DNA of 48,848 bases from Oscillospiraceae bacterium (GTDB lineage: Bacteria; Bacillota; Clostridia; Oscillospirales; Ruminococcaceae). This document shows, in pieces, positions 8,795 to 17,469 of this stretch (the first letter of the stretch is position 1; each line of letters starts with the position of its first letter). A program made the position numbers and the translations under genes. Location of the stretch: assembly GCA_024404815.1 (NCBI GenBank), contig JAKSPL010000015.1, forward strand, positions 1 to 48,848, written 5' to 3'. The notes under the pieces are model-generated. The model searched no databases. It had not been told where the DNA came from and worked only from the letters and a program-made list of their open reading frames with translations.

Positions 8795-10163
8795 GCAGGA
8801 TTTCACATCCCTGCGTGACAGCTTCTCCGACCAGACCATGCCTCACAGCATCGAAGCCGAACAATCCGTTCTCGGCTCGATTCTGCTCGCGCCCGACACC
8901 CTCAGCACCGCCCTCGGCATTTTACAGCCCGACGCTTTCTATGTAGATCAGCATCGGGAACTGTATCGGCTGATGCAGACGATGTACACAGGGACACAGG
9001 CGGAGCAGATGGACATGGTGACCATTCTCAATGAAGCCTTACAGCAGGGCATCTTTGAAAGCTCCGCAGAGGGCAGACGCTATCTCGCCGCGCTGGTCGA
9101 TACCGTCCCCTCCGCTGAAAATATCGAAAGCTACTGCAAAATTGTCGCGGACAAAGCCTGTGCGCGGTCTTTGGCGACTGTCGCACGCGATCTGCTCAAA
9201 GAAGTCGCAGAGGGTTCATACCCTGCGTCCACACTTCTCGATTCCGCAGAACAGCGTATCTACGACATCCGACAGGGCAAGGACGTTCACGGTCTGATCC
9301 CCATTCGGGATGTCATGGTCAAAACTTACAAGCATCTGGGCGATATTTCCGGTCCTGACCGCGATAAATTCGTTGGTGCAAAAACAGGCTTTCCCGAACT
9401 CGATTCCATCACGGGCGGCATGAACAACTCCGACTTAGTGATCCTCGCGGCGCGTCCCGGTATGGGTAAGACCTCCCTCGCGCTGAACCTTGCGACCAAT
9501 GTCAGCCGCCGTTCGGGACGTACTGTCGCCATCTATTCGCTCGAAATGAGTATGGAACAGCTCGTTTCCCGTATGCTCTCCACAGAGGCGCTTGTTGATT
9601 CGCACAAGCTCCGCACAGGACACCTCGAACCGAAAGAATGGAGCAGGCTTGCCGCCTCCGCAGACGTTCTTTCGGGCATGAATATCTACCTCTCCGAAGC
9701 AACAGGCATCACCGTTTCGCAGATGAAAGCACAGCTTCGCCGTGTCAAAAACCTCGGCATGGTCGTTATCGACTACTTGCAGCTGATGGATGCGCCGATG
9801 AAGTCCGACAACCGTGTGCTGGTCATTTCCGAGATTACCAGAAGCCTGAAACTGATGGCAAAAGAACTGGATATTCCCGTTTTGCTGCTGTCACAGCTCA
9901 ACCGCGGCGTGGAAAGCCGTACCGACAAGCACCCGATGCTCTCCGACCTGCGTGAATCCGGTTCCATTGAGCAGGACGCTGACATCATCATGTTCCTCTA
10001 TAACGACTATTACTACAACCGCGAAAAAGCATTGAATCCGAATATTACCGAATGTGTTGTGGCGAAAAACCGTCACGGTGAAACGGCAACCGTCAACATG
10101 GTCTGGGACGCACAGTTTACACGCTTCTCGTCCCCTGAACGGAGCGAGGCTCCGCCGCAATGA
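8787..10163 (+). CDS. dnaB: Replicative DNA helicase DnaB
   Basis: A 458-residue hexameric 5'-3' helicase that unwinds DNA at the replication fork. The N-terminal DnaB domain starts at [17 protein letters not shown]. The RecA-like C-terminal domain shows Walker [16 protein letters not shown] (near residue 222), Walker [12 protein letters not shown] and the [10 protein letters not shown] and [13 protein letters not shown] segments. I start at the ATG at 8787 (MAEQDF), inside the rplI stop, because the family homology begins right after it. Its stop overlaps the tilS start as ATGA, so translational coupling is likely. Confidence 0.96.
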   Translation: MAEQDFTSLRDSFSDQTMPHSIEAEQSVLGSILLAPDTLSTALGILQPDAFYVDQHRELYRLMQTMYTGTQAEQMDMVTILNEALQQGIFESSAEGRRYLAALVDTVPSAENIESYCKIVADKACARSLATVARDLLKEVAEGSYPASTLLDSAEQRIYDIRQGKDVHGLIPIRDVMVKTYKHLGDISGPDRDKFVGAKTGFPELDSITGGMNNSDLVILAARPGMGKTSLALNLATNVSRRSGRTVAIYSLEMSMEQLVSRMLSTEALVDSHKLRTGHLEPKEWSRLAASADVLSGMNIYLSEATGITVSQMKAQLRRVKNLGMVVIDYLQLMDAPMKSDNRVLVISEITRSLKLMAKELDIPVLLLSQLNRGVESRTDKHPMLSDLRESGSIEQDADIIMFLYNDYYYNREKALNPNITECVVAKNRHGETATVNMVWDAQFTRFSSPERSEAPPQ

Positions 10164-11539
10164 GTATCGCAGAGATTGTCAGAAACACGCATCTTCTCGA
10201 AAACCGCAGTGAGATCACCGTGGCATTGTCGGGCGGTGCGGACAGCGTGGCACTCCTGTTGATCTTGCAGGAATTACAAGCCGAATACGGCTTCACCCTC
10301 GCCGCCGTCCATGTGCATCATGGCATTCGCGGTGCAGAGGCAGACCGTGACGCGGCATTCTGTACATCGCTCTGCAAGAAGCTGGATATTCCGTTTCAGA
10401 TGGTGAAGATCGACGTTCCTGCGTATGCAGCCAAACAACGCATTTCCATCGAAACGGCGGCGCGGCTGCTGCGCTATGCGGCACTCGATGAAGCCGCCCC
10501 GACGGGATTCCTCGCCACCGCACACCATGCAGGCGATCAGGCGGAAACTTTGCTGTTCCACCTCCTGCGCGGCAGCGGACTGCGCGGACTCTGCGGAATT
10601 CCGCAGGTGCGCGGACGCATCCTGAGACCGCTGCTTTCCTGCACCAAAGATGAACTGCTTGCCTATCTCGCAGAACGCGGACAGGATTTCGTCACGGACA
10701 GCACCAACTTCGAAACCGATGCCGCACGCAATTTTCTGCGGCAGGAAGCGATTCCCCTGCTCGAACGATGCAATCCGCAGGCAGTACCCCATATGGCGCG
10801 GACTGCCATGCTGCTCTCCGAGGACGAAGCGTATCTGCAAACACAGGCGGATGCTGCATACACAGCCTGTATTACGGATGATTTCTGCGCAGGTACGGCA
10901 TTTCGCGGACTGGAAAGCTATCCCCGTCCCATTCGGATGCGCGTGTATGCGAAAGCGATCGGCGGCGTTTGTGACGCAAGCTTCCAAAAGCTGCGCGAGA
11001 TCGATGACATTCTCCTCGCAGGAACGGGGAAAACCACCGTTTCAGGCGATTTTTACGTACATATGGCAGACGGCGTACTGTGCTTTCAATTCGCAGAAGC
11101 CGCAAACGATTTTTCCGTTCCGCTTTGTCTGCCCCAACAATCCGTTTATCAGCTGTTTCCGCAGAAAACCTGTGAGGTCAGGATGCTGGAAACAGAGCCG
11201 ATATCGGGCGTGAATTCACCCAGGCTTCACAATGCTTTCACAAGGTGTACGCTCGATTCTGATAAAATTGTAGGAAATCCGTATTTTCGGCAATGGCGCG
11301 GTTCCGACCGCATCACCCTGCCGGGCAGAGGATTTTCCTCATCCCTCAAAACCTGCATTCAGTCGGCTGTTCCGCAAATCGAACGCCGCCGCCTGTATGC
11401 GCTCTATGACGACCTCGGCTGCATTTTCTGCGAACAGGTCGGCATTGCCGCTCGGGTGAAACCCGATGCAAAGACAACCAGATGTCTGCGGTTTTTCATT
11501 CTCCCAAACCGCAGGGACGAAAATTCATGTAAGGAGTGA
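10160..11539 (+). CDS. tilS: tRNA(Ile)-lysidine synthetase TilS
   Basis: A 459-residue N-type PP-loop ATPase that converts the wobble cytidine of the CAU-anticodon tRNA-Ile to lysidine. The PP-loop is VALSGGADSVALLL (about residues 21-34). HVHHGIRGAEADRDA and the TAHHAGDQAETLLFHLLRGSGLRGL signature follow, and the C-terminal substrate-binding domain includes WRGSDRITLPGRG. Coupled to dnaB by a 4-base overlap and followed at once by ftsH. In many Firmicutes an hpt gene lies between tilS and ftsH; none is present here. Confidence 0.95.
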   Translation: MSIAEIVRNTHLLENRSEITVALSGGADSVALLLILQELQAEYGFTLAAVHVHHGIRGAEADRDAAFCTSLCKKLDIPFQMVKIDVPAYAAKQRISIETAARLLRYAALDEAAPTGFLATAHHAGDQAETLLFHLLRGSGLRGLCGIPQVRGRILRPLLSCTKDELLAYLAERGQDFVTDSTNFETDAARNFLRQEAIPLLERCNPQAVPHMARTAMLLSEDEAYLQTQADAAYTACITDDFCAGTAFRGLESYPRPIRMRVYAKAIGGVCDASFQKLREIDDILLAGTGKTTVSGDFYVHMADGVLCFQFAEAANDFSVPLCLPQQSVYQLFPQKTCEVRMLETEPISGVNSPRLHNAFTRCTLDSDKIVGNPYFRQWRGSDRITLPGRGFSSSLKTCIQSAVPQIERRRLYALYDDLGCIFCEQVGIAARVKPDAKTTRCLRFFILPNRRDENSCKE

Positions 11540-11545
11540 TTGAAT

Positions 11546-13486
11546 TTGGGAAAAAGTCGCGGTCTTTGGACCTATCTGCTCGTAGCTCTGCTCTTTATCG
11601 GTGCAATTTGTTTTCTGCTTCCCTCTATGTCAAATCAGAAAAATAAATTGCAGTATTCCGATGTCATTGCGTATTTCGATGACTGTCAGGTCACGGAATA
11701 CACACTCGACCTCGGTACGGGCGAACTGAAATACCACCTCGAAAGCGACGAAAAAGACAAGGTCCACGTTTATGAGGTGCCGAATGTCAGCCTGTTCCTG
11801 GATGATACGGCAGATTACCGCAATACCTACAACGAAACCCACGATACACCGCTGAAACAGGACTACTTCAAAATTACGGACAGCTCGTGGCTCATCACCG
11901 TTGTTCCGACACTGATCCTGCTGGTCATGGGCATTGTGCTGTTCGTCTTTATGATTCGTCAGTCGGGCGGAAACGGTAAGATCAATTCGTTCGGCAAAAC
12001 CAATATCAAGCCTGCCGCTATGGACACCAAAAAGGCAACCTTTGCCGATGTCGCAGGCGCAGACGAGGAAAAAGCCGAAATGGCAGAAATCGTAGACTTC
12101 CTCAAAAATCCGAAGAAGTACGATGAGATCGGCGCGAGAATTCCCAGAGGCGTACTGCTGCTGGGCCCTCCCGGTACCGGTAAAACCCTCATGGCAAGAG
12201 CCGTTGCCGGTGAAGCAGGCGTTCCGTTCTTCCCGATTTCCGGTTCTGATTTCGTAGAAATGTTCGTTGGTGTCGGCGCAAGCCGTGTCCGTGACCTGTT
12301 CGAACAGGCAAAGAAAAATTCTCCCTCTATCATCTTCATCGACGAAATTGATGCTGTCGGCAGACACAGAGGTTCCGGACTTGGCGGCGGTCACGATGAA
12401 CGTGAGCAGACACTCAACCAGCTTCTCGTTGAAATGGACGGCTTTACGATCAAGGACAGCGTCATCGTGCTTGCGGCAACCAACCGCCGCGACATTCTCG
12501 ACCCCGCGCTCCTGCGTCCGGGCCGTTTCGACCGACAGATCACCGTCAACTATCCCGATGCCAAGGGCAGAGAGGATATTCTCAAAGTCCACAGCAAGAA
12601 TAAACCCATCGGCCCCGATGTTGACCTCCGCAAACTCGCAAAGGATACACAGGGCTTTACGGGTGCAGACCTCGAAAACCTCCTCAACGAAGCCGCGATC
12701 CTCGCTGCACGCGCAAACCGCAAGGCGATCATCGACTCGGATATCGAGGAAGCGACCATGAAGGTCATCGCAGGCCCAGAAAAGAAATCTCATATCCCGA
12801 CCGCCCGCGACAAGAAAATCACCGCATTCCACGAGGCAGGTCACGCAATTACCGCATATTATCTCCCGACACAGGATCCTGTCCAGCAGATCAGCGTTGT
12901 ACCGCGCGGTATGGCGGCAGGTATGACATGGACACGCAAGGACACCGAGGACAACCACATGACACGCACACAGCTCCGCGAATCCCTTGTGATGATGCTG
13001 GGCGGCCGTGCGGCAGAAGCGACCGCACTCGACGACATCTGCACAGGTGCATCGAACGACATGGAACGTGCAACAAAGCTCGCACGGAACATGGTCACGC
13101 GCTGGGGTTTGTCGGATGAACTGGGACCGCTTGTGTACGGTTCGGACAGCGATGAGGTATTCATCGGCCGCGACTACGGTCATGTCCGTGACTACTCCGA
13201 AGAAATCGCTGCGAAGATTGACTTTGAGGTGCGGAAACTGGTCGAGGACGGCTACGAAAAAGCACTTGAGATCCTCAAAGAACACCGCGAACAGCTTGAC
13301 ATCGTCGCCGAGTTCCTGTTGGAATATGAAAAGGCGGACGAGGACGAATTCCAGCAGCTGATGAACGGCTCACTCAATGTGGAGATCCGCAAGGCGGCCG
13401 AGGCGGCAAAAGCAGCAGAATCTGCCGCAGCAGTTGAGGAAACCCAGGAAGAACCGAGTGAAACCACCTCCGAAGCTGAGGAATAA
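11546..13486 (+). CDS. ftsH: ATP-dependent zinc metalloprotease FtsH
   Basis: A membrane-bound AAA+ protease that extracts and degrades membrane and short-lived cytosolic proteins. There are two transmembrane helices (about residues 7-25 and 115-137) around an external domain of about 90 residues. The AAA module has Walker A GPPGTGKT (near 206), Walker [13 protein letters not shown] and the SRH arginines in [18 protein letters not shown]. The protease has zinc motif HEAGH (near 429). The C-terminal tail is acidic and Ala/Glu-rich. Two in-frame TTG codons are possible, 11540 and 11546; AAGGAG ends at 11536, which gives workable spacing only to 11546. Ends at a strong terminator. Confidence 0.95.
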   Translation: MGKSRGLWTYLLVALLFIGAICFLLPSMSNQKNKLQYSDVIAYFDDCQVTEYTLDLGTGELKYHLESDEKDKVHVYEVPNVSLFLDDTADYRNTYNETHDTPLKQDYFKITDSSWLITVVPTLILLVMGIVLFVFMIRQSGGNGKINSFGKTNIKPAAMDTKKATFADVAGADEEKAEMAEIVDFLKNPKKYDEIGARIPRGVLLLGPPGTGKTLMARAVAGEAGVPFFPISGSDFVEMFVGVGASRVRDLFEQAKKNSPSIIFIDEIDAVGRHRGSGLGGGHDEREQTLNQLLVEMDGFTIKDSVIVLAATNRRDILDPALLRPGRFDRQITVNYPDAKGREDILKVHSKNKPIGPDVDLRKLAKDTQGFTGADLENLLNEAAILAARANRKAIIDSDIEEATMKVIAGPEKKSHIPTARDKKITAFHEAGHAITAYYLPTQDPVQQISVVPRGMAAGMTWTRKDTEDNHMTRTQLRESLVMMLGGRAAEATALDDICTGASNDMERATKLARNMVTRWGLSDELGPLVYGSDSDEVFIGRDYGHVRDYSEEIAAKIDFEVRKLVEDGYEKALEILKEHREQLDIVAEFLLEYEKADEDEFQQLMNGSLNVEIRKAAEAAKAAESAAAVEETQEEPSETTSEAEE

Positions 13487-13526
13487 TCAAAGAGAATGCG
13501 GGGACATTTTCCCTGTACACAAATAA

Positions 13527-13560
13527 AAGGGCGAAGCATTACAGCTTCGCCCTTGTTTGT
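13527..13560 (+). terminator. Rho-independent terminator of ftsH
   Basis: An 11-bp perfect stem, AAGGGCGAAGC with GCTTCGCCCTT, a 6-base loop and a T-rich tail (GTTTGTT), 40 bases after the ftsH stop. Confidence 0.85.
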
Positions 13561-13589
13561 TGATAAAGTTGTATCTGCGATGCATTCCA

Positions 13590-13845
13590 AATGGAGCTCC
13601 GCTCCAAACCTCGCCAAAGGGTATGATATACCCTTTGGAATCCCATGATAGAAAAGGTGCAAAGCGCGAAGCGAGATAAAAGCTTGACCAAAACTTTTGT
13701 TGCGCTTCGCGTGTCTACACGCAAAAAGGGCGGAGAACCGAATCTCCGTCCTTTCCATGCTATCATTCGTGCTAAAATGGGATTCCAAAGGGACAATGTC
13801 CCTTTGGCAGGGGTTTGGGGGCAGCGCCCCCAAGAAACCCACACC
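13590..13845 (-). repeat. Modular palindromic repeat, copy B
   Basis: This fills the 360-base gap between the ftsH terminator and the DUF1015 gene. Bases 13691-13820 are, in reverse complement, nearly identical to 44002-44130 of copy D (about nine substitutions counted by eye). Shared modules are a GGGACATTGTCCC hairpin with flanking CTTTGGAATCCCAT, a terminator-like hairpin before a T tract, a GCGTGTAGACACGC palindrome and GCGAAGCGCAA. A second, diverged copy of the CCAAAGGG...CCCTTTGGAATCCCAT module lies inverted at 13612-13650, so the element is bounded by inverted arms. No reading frame is convincing; apparent ORFs here are repeat shadows. Confidence 0.75.
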
Positions 13846-13846
13846 C

Positions 13847-15112
13847 TTACTCAGAAATCTTTCTGCACTCCATATAGAAGCGTTTGTCCGCAGCGTGTCC
13901 CATCGAGAATGTTTTTCTCGGGAGCGCACCGTCCTTGATAACGGTCGGGAACAGCTCGGATTTCTGCATATCAGGCAGCAGAATGCCCATGCTGTCAGCC
14001 GCCTGTGCGAGCTTCTCAACAACATCTGCGCCGTGGATATAGTCGATCTTGCCGCCGTTTGCTTTCAGCCATGCATCCAGGAAGCTCTGCACGCTGCCAA
14101 CCGTCAGATTCGAAGTCGGCTTGTGGATGTAGTAAGTCGTTTTTGTACCGTTTACGATGATTTCCATTGCCTGTGCAGCCTTTGCATCTGTCCGCAGGTC
14201 GAGTGCGGCAGTCATATCTGCCAGCAGTTTCGATGCATCGACACCGTTCAGAATACGGTGGATTGCTTCAAATTGCAGCGCATCGCTGTGGAGGTTAACC
14301 AGTTCGACCAATGCATAGCGCATCGGGCAGTTCTCGGTATCAGCATTCGGATTTGCAGCTTTCCACTCCTCGTAGAATGCCTTTGCGGTTGCGAGCGAGT
14401 GGTTGCCGTCGCCCATCGCATAGACCAGCGGTGCAACACCGTCGTCAAAGTTTTCAGCATTGCCCAGCGCGGTGAGAGCCTCCAGAATTTTTGCCTGTGC
14501 ATCAGCAGGTACAAGCCAGCCCTGAATCGAGCCGCCGCCCTGCATCAGCTTTGTATCGTAGACTTTCTCCATTGCAGATTTCTGTGCTTCGAGCGGCTCG
14601 ATGACCGTTTTCTTTGCATCGTCAAGCAGAATCATGATGTGCGGCAGTTCGATGCCTGCGCCGCAACGAATCTTGACACGGGGAGGAATACGCTCTGCGA
14701 CAGTCGCCTCGGTCGCACGAACCAGCGATGTCGAACCCTTTGTATAATCATACTGCTCCAAGTCGATCTTTCCGACCAGACCTGCGCGGCATTTGCCATC
14801 GCTCTGAATACGCTCCAGATAGATCATTGCATTTGAATAGGTTTCAAATACGTCGTTTTCAAGATATGCGTCCATTGCGGTGTGAATCTTCTCAATGCGC
14901 TCTGCAACGTCCGCATCTTCCAGATAGACTTCAGGGAGGATCAGACGGAGTGTCGAGGGCTTTTCGCCAACGATCTGCTCGGTTTCTGCCCAGTATGCAG
15001 GTTCACCCGTGTACTGGTCGCAGGCGCAGACTGCCCATGCATCGGACATTGCGGACTTGCGCGGCAGAAGAATCTCTGCGGCACTGAATGCGGTTTTTGC
15101 GTTTTGGCTCAT
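13847..15112 (-). CDS. DUF1015 family protein
   Basis: A 421-residue cytoplasmic protein of the DUF1015 family, which is related to ParB/Srx-type folds. Recognisable parts are the N-terminal VCACDQYTGEPAYW and the central VYAMGDGNHSLATAKAFYEEW, which matches the family's conserved DGxH signature. Related proteins have been linked to free-serine kinase activity, but I cannot tell the substrate here. Length agrees with the family. An AGAAAGG site precedes the ATG. It is divergent from the Nudix gene and its stop abuts repeat copy B, which lies at its 3' side. Family assignment is firm and function is uncertain. Confidence 0.8.
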   Translation of the reverse strand: MSQNAKTAFSAAEILLPRKSAMSDAWAVCACDQYTGEPAYWAETEQIVGEKPSTLRLILPEVYLEDADVAERIEKIHTAMDAYLENDVFETYSNAMIYLERIQSDGKCRAGLVGKIDLEQYDYTKGSTSLVRATEATVAERIPPRVKIRCGAGIELPHIMILLDDAKKTVIEPLEAQKSAMEKVYDTKLMQGGGSIQGWLVPADAQAKILEALTALGNAENFDDGVAPLVYAMGDGNHSLATAKAFYEEWKAANPNADTENCPMRYALVELVNLHSDALQFEAIHRILNGVDASKLLADMTAALDLRTDAKAAQAMEIIVNGTKTTYYIHKPTSNLTVGSVQSFLDAWLKANGGKIDYIHGADVVEKLAQAADSMGILLPDMQKSELFPTVIKDGALPRKTFSMGHAADKRFYMECRKISE

Positions 15113-15182
15113 AAATAAACCAACCTTTCTGCGGTATTAGACCGCGATATTAAAATACATAGAGAAAAAAACAAAAAAGGTG

Positions 15183-15211
15183 TTTACAAATCATCGGATT
15201 TGTGCTATAAT
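15183..15211 (+). promoter_or_regulatory. Sigma-A promoter for the Nudix gene
   Basis: TTTACA and TATAAT with a 17-base spacer, 45 bases upstream of the ATG at 15256. Confidence 0.75.
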
Positions 15212-15255
15212 AATAACAACAACATCCGCTGAAACCATAAGAAAGGAATTTTTGA

Positions 15256-15678
15256 ATGCTGCACGAAAAATCCTGCGGCGCAATCGTATATCGGCGGTTT
15301 CATGGCAACATTGAAATCCTGCTGATCAAGCACATTAACAGCGGTCATTGGTCATTCCCGAAAGGTCATGTGGAGGGGAATGAAACCGAGCTGGAAACGG
15401 CTCGCCGTGAAATCAAGGAGGAAACCAATCTCGATGTCATCATTGACCAGACATTTCGGGAAACAGTTACCTATTCTCCCAAACGCGATACCCAAAAGGT
15501 TGTCGTCTATTTTCTCGCTCTTGCGCGGAATTATGATTTCGTGCCGCAGGAGGAGGAGATCGCCGAGATCCGCTGGGTGGACATCGTTCACGCTACCCAC
15601 CTGCTGACCTACGAAAATGACAAGACCATTGTCAACAAGGCTCGCGCCGCCATTAAACTCAATAATCACAGTATGTGA
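15256..15678 (+). CDS. Nudix hydrolase (bis-nucleosyl-tetraphosphatase-like)
   Basis: A 140-residue single-domain Nudix protein. The Nudix box is complete: G-x5-E-x7-REIKEET in GHVEGNETELETARREIKEET, with Asn instead of the usual Gly after the final Thr. The start CGAIVYRRFHGNIEILLIKH and the FPKGHVEGNE context resemble Ap4A hydrolases, which split dinucleoside polyphosphates, but the substrate is not certain. It has its own promoter and Shine-Dalgarno site (AAGAAAGGAA). The stop codon is embedded in the first of two terminators. Confidence 0.85.
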   Translation: MLHEKSCGAIVYRRFHGNIEILLIKHINSGHWSFPKGHVEGNETELETARREIKEETNLDVIIDQTFRETVTYSPKRDTQKVVVYFLALARNYDFVPQEEEIAEIRWVDIVHATHLLTYENDKTIVNKARAAIKLNNHSM

Positions 15679-15686
15679 TTATTTTT
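15661..15686 (+). terminator. Terminator overlapping the Nudix stop codon
   Basis: AATAATCACA and TGTGATTATT form a perfect 10-bp stem with a 3-base loop, followed by a T run. The TGA stop at 15676-15678 is within the right arm. Confidence 0.6.
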
Positions 15687-15705
15687 CCACCCAATCCATA
15701 CCTGA

Positions 15706-15740
15706 GAGAGCTGAGATTTTTTCTCGGCTCTCTTTTTATT
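15706..15740 (+). terminator. Second terminator between convergent genes
   Basis: GAGAGCTGAGA pairs with TCTCGGCTCTC (one G-U pair) around a T5 loop, with a TTTTTATT tail. It lies at the end of the convergent GIY-YIG gene. Confidence 0.75.
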
Positions 15741-16395
15741 CGTTCTCATCGAATTCGTGCTCGCGGCGAATATCGTTCAGCCACATTCCATGATATTTGA
15801 AATACTGCGGACCTGCAATACTGCTCTTTCTTCCAGACAACTTTTTCGCCAGCGCAGACAATGAATATTCTTTGCCTTGATACAATACTTTTCTGTCCGA
15901 TACGACTTTGCACTTTATCGTTGAATCATTATAATACTCAATTTCTTCACCAATCTGAATCCCACACATTGAAAATGTGAAATTTGCCGCTCTGGACATA
16001 TGCTGTTCGGCAATATCTTCGGCATTTTCCTCGTCCTGCCGTTCACTTTCTGTCATAGAATACCGTTTCAATTTGTCTGTTAAGCCGTTTATTGCGGCGA
16101 TTGCTTTCAAAATCGAATAAGCATCTTCCGCAGACATCGCATAGAATTCGCGAATCCGCTTTTGACCTCCAAATGTGTCAATCGAACGTAAATTCGGGTT
16201 CAATGTATCGATCAGCTCGTGTACTTTCAAGTCTGAAAGCCGCGAGCTTACCTCATAAGTAGCATACACGCGAAAGGCAAACGGAATACACTCGCTTCGG
16301 TTCAGTTCTTTCAGCCGTCGTTCAATGTCATCTGCATAACCAATTTTAACATACGCTTCAAACGAAGGGTTCGTCAGAATATATATAACGCCCAT
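15736..16395 (-). CDS. GIY-YIG nuclease-family protein with C-terminal DUF4357-like domain
   Basis: About 219 residues. The N-terminal domain has GVIYILTNPSFEAYVKIGYADDI, i.e. the IY and KIG motifs of the T5orf172/Mug113 branch of GIY-YIG proteins, then the catalytic-type Arg in ERRLKELN. The C-terminal third (around IKCKVVSDRKVLYQGKEYSLSALAKKLSGR, then GPQYFKYHGMWLNDIRREHE) resembles the DUF4357 module often attached to such domains. I start at the ATG at 16395, which has a perfect AGGAGG. Upstream in-frame codons belong to repeat copy C. Members may cut DNA in defence or repair, but no partner gene indicates which. Confidence 0.75.
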   Translation of the reverse strand: MGVIYILTNPSFEAYVKIGYADDIERRLKELNRSECIPFAFRVYATYEVSSRLSDLKVHELIDTLNPNLRSIDTFGGQKRIREFYAMSAEDAYSILKAIAAINGLTDKLKRYSMTESERQDEENAEDIAEQHMSRAANFTFSMCGIQIGEEIEYYNDSTIKCKVVSDRKVLYQGKEYSLSALAKKLSGRKSSIAGPQYFKYHGMWLNDIRREHEFDENE

Positions 16396-16429
16396 TTGAA
16401 CCTCCTTTGCATATCTTGGCTTGTTTGTG

Positions 16430-16640
16430 CCCTCTTGTATGGGGAAACCCCATTCATAGGGTTTTCCCCATACCCCATTCCTGATGTTTTGGAAGGAGAA
16501 GGGGGTTCCGCGCTCTGCGGAGCGCGGCAAGGGACTCTGCCCCTTTGAGCCCCGCGATTTTTTGAAAAAATCGAGTAAAACTTTTATTGCGCTTCGCGTG
16601 ATTGTCCTTGTCAGGGGGTGTGGGGGTCAGCGTCCCCCAA
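16430..16640 (-). repeat. Modular palindromic repeat, copy C
   Basis: Read on the minus strand, the order is a GGGGGACGCTGACCCCC hairpin, CACGCGAAGCGCAA, then AAAGTTTTACTCG with a TTTTTTCAAAAAA core, a GCGCTC/GAGCGC hairpin, a CTCCTTCC block and a closing run with AACCCTATGAATGGGGTT and flanking GGGG/CCCC. The same order is seen in copies A and D. Its left part overlaps the end of the HAD gene, and it also forms the upstream region of the GIY-YIG gene. Confidence 0.75.
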
Positions 16641-17469
16641 CAAACTGCGAACAGACTTCCCGTACCCAGTCGGCAAAAAATCCGTTCCTGCAAGTCTTTT
16701 CCGAGCGATAGCCGCCGACCGCCGCGATCGCTTCCTGCACACATTCCTGCGCATCCGCAGGGCAAGCCGCATAGTCCGCCGCCTCTAACATCTGAATGTC
16801 ATTGTCAAAATCGCCGCTCGCCGCGATTTTCATGCCCTGCGGCAAAAATCCGCGCAGAGCCGTCAGCGCAGAACCTTTCGACACGCCTGCCGGCAGGATC
16901 TCCAAAAACTCAGGATTCGATTTTGTGAAGCGCACATCTGTCAGCCCTAAGCTTTCGACATATGCAAACATTTCATCTATCAATTCGGGTGCCGCCGCCA
17001 AAAGCGACTTGCAGCACCGCTCAGCAGGACACTCCGCAAGCGTCCGCGGTATCCCTGTGATATGCGTGATTTGCAAGTGCCAGCGTTCATAATCGCTGTC
17101 CTGTATTACATACACGCCGTCCTCGTTGAGCAGTTCCACACCTGTTTCGGGAAACCGCCGCATCAGATCTTCCATCAGCACATTCGCGGACTGTGGCAGA
17201 CGGCTGGACATTCGTACCTGCGCGGTTTTCCTATCATACAGCATCACGCCGTTATACAAAATTGCAGGCATATCGGGCTGCATCAGTTCCAGATATTCTT
17301 TGGTGGCCTGTACGCCGCGCCCTGTCGCAATCCCAAACAGACCGCCCTTTGCACGGAATTCCGCGATCGCCGCCGCGTCCTCTGCCGCAAGCGTCTTATC
17401 GGGCAGCAGCAGCGTGCCGTCCAAGTCCGTGACCATCGCCAAGCCCTCGTAGGGCATCTCGTTTTTCAT
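16627..17469 (-). CDS. Cof-type HAD-IIB family phosphatase
   Basis: A 280-residue haloacid dehalogenase-fold hydrolase that removes phosphate from small metabolites such as sugar phosphates or flavin and pyridoxal phosphates; the actual substrate is unknown. Motif I is MVTDLDGTLLLPDK near residue 12, there is a typical IIB cap, and motif IV reads AASGDFDNDIQMLEAADYAACPADA. Its start overlaps the rluD stop by four bases. The last residues (GGR) and the TGA lie inside a hairpin of repeat copy C, so the repeat has become the 3' end of this gene. Confidence 0.88.
   Translation of the reverse strand: MKNEMPYEGLAMVTDLDGTLLLPDKTLAAEDAAAIAEFRAKGGLFGIATGRGVQATKEYLELMQPDMPAILYNGVMLYDRKTAQVRMSSRLPQSANVLMEDLMRRFPETGVELLNEDGVYVIQDSDYERWHLQITHITGIPRTLAECPAERCCKSLLAAAPELIDEMFAYVESLGLTDVRFTKSNPEFLEILPAGVSKGSALTALRGFLPQGMKIAASGDFDNDIQMLEAADYAACPADAQECVQEAIAAVGGYRSEKTCRNGFFADWVREVCSQFVGGR

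Noticed and set aside
11630-13285. A 551-codon minus-strand frame opposite ftsH
   Set aside because: Antisense shadow of ftsH; odd residue composition and no recognisable motif.
13645-13938. Open frames inside repeat copies (also around 16484-16928 and 44098-44289)
   Set aside because: They come from the repeated palindromic blocks and have no family match or ribosome site. Similar peptides in annotations elsewhere would reflect the repeat.
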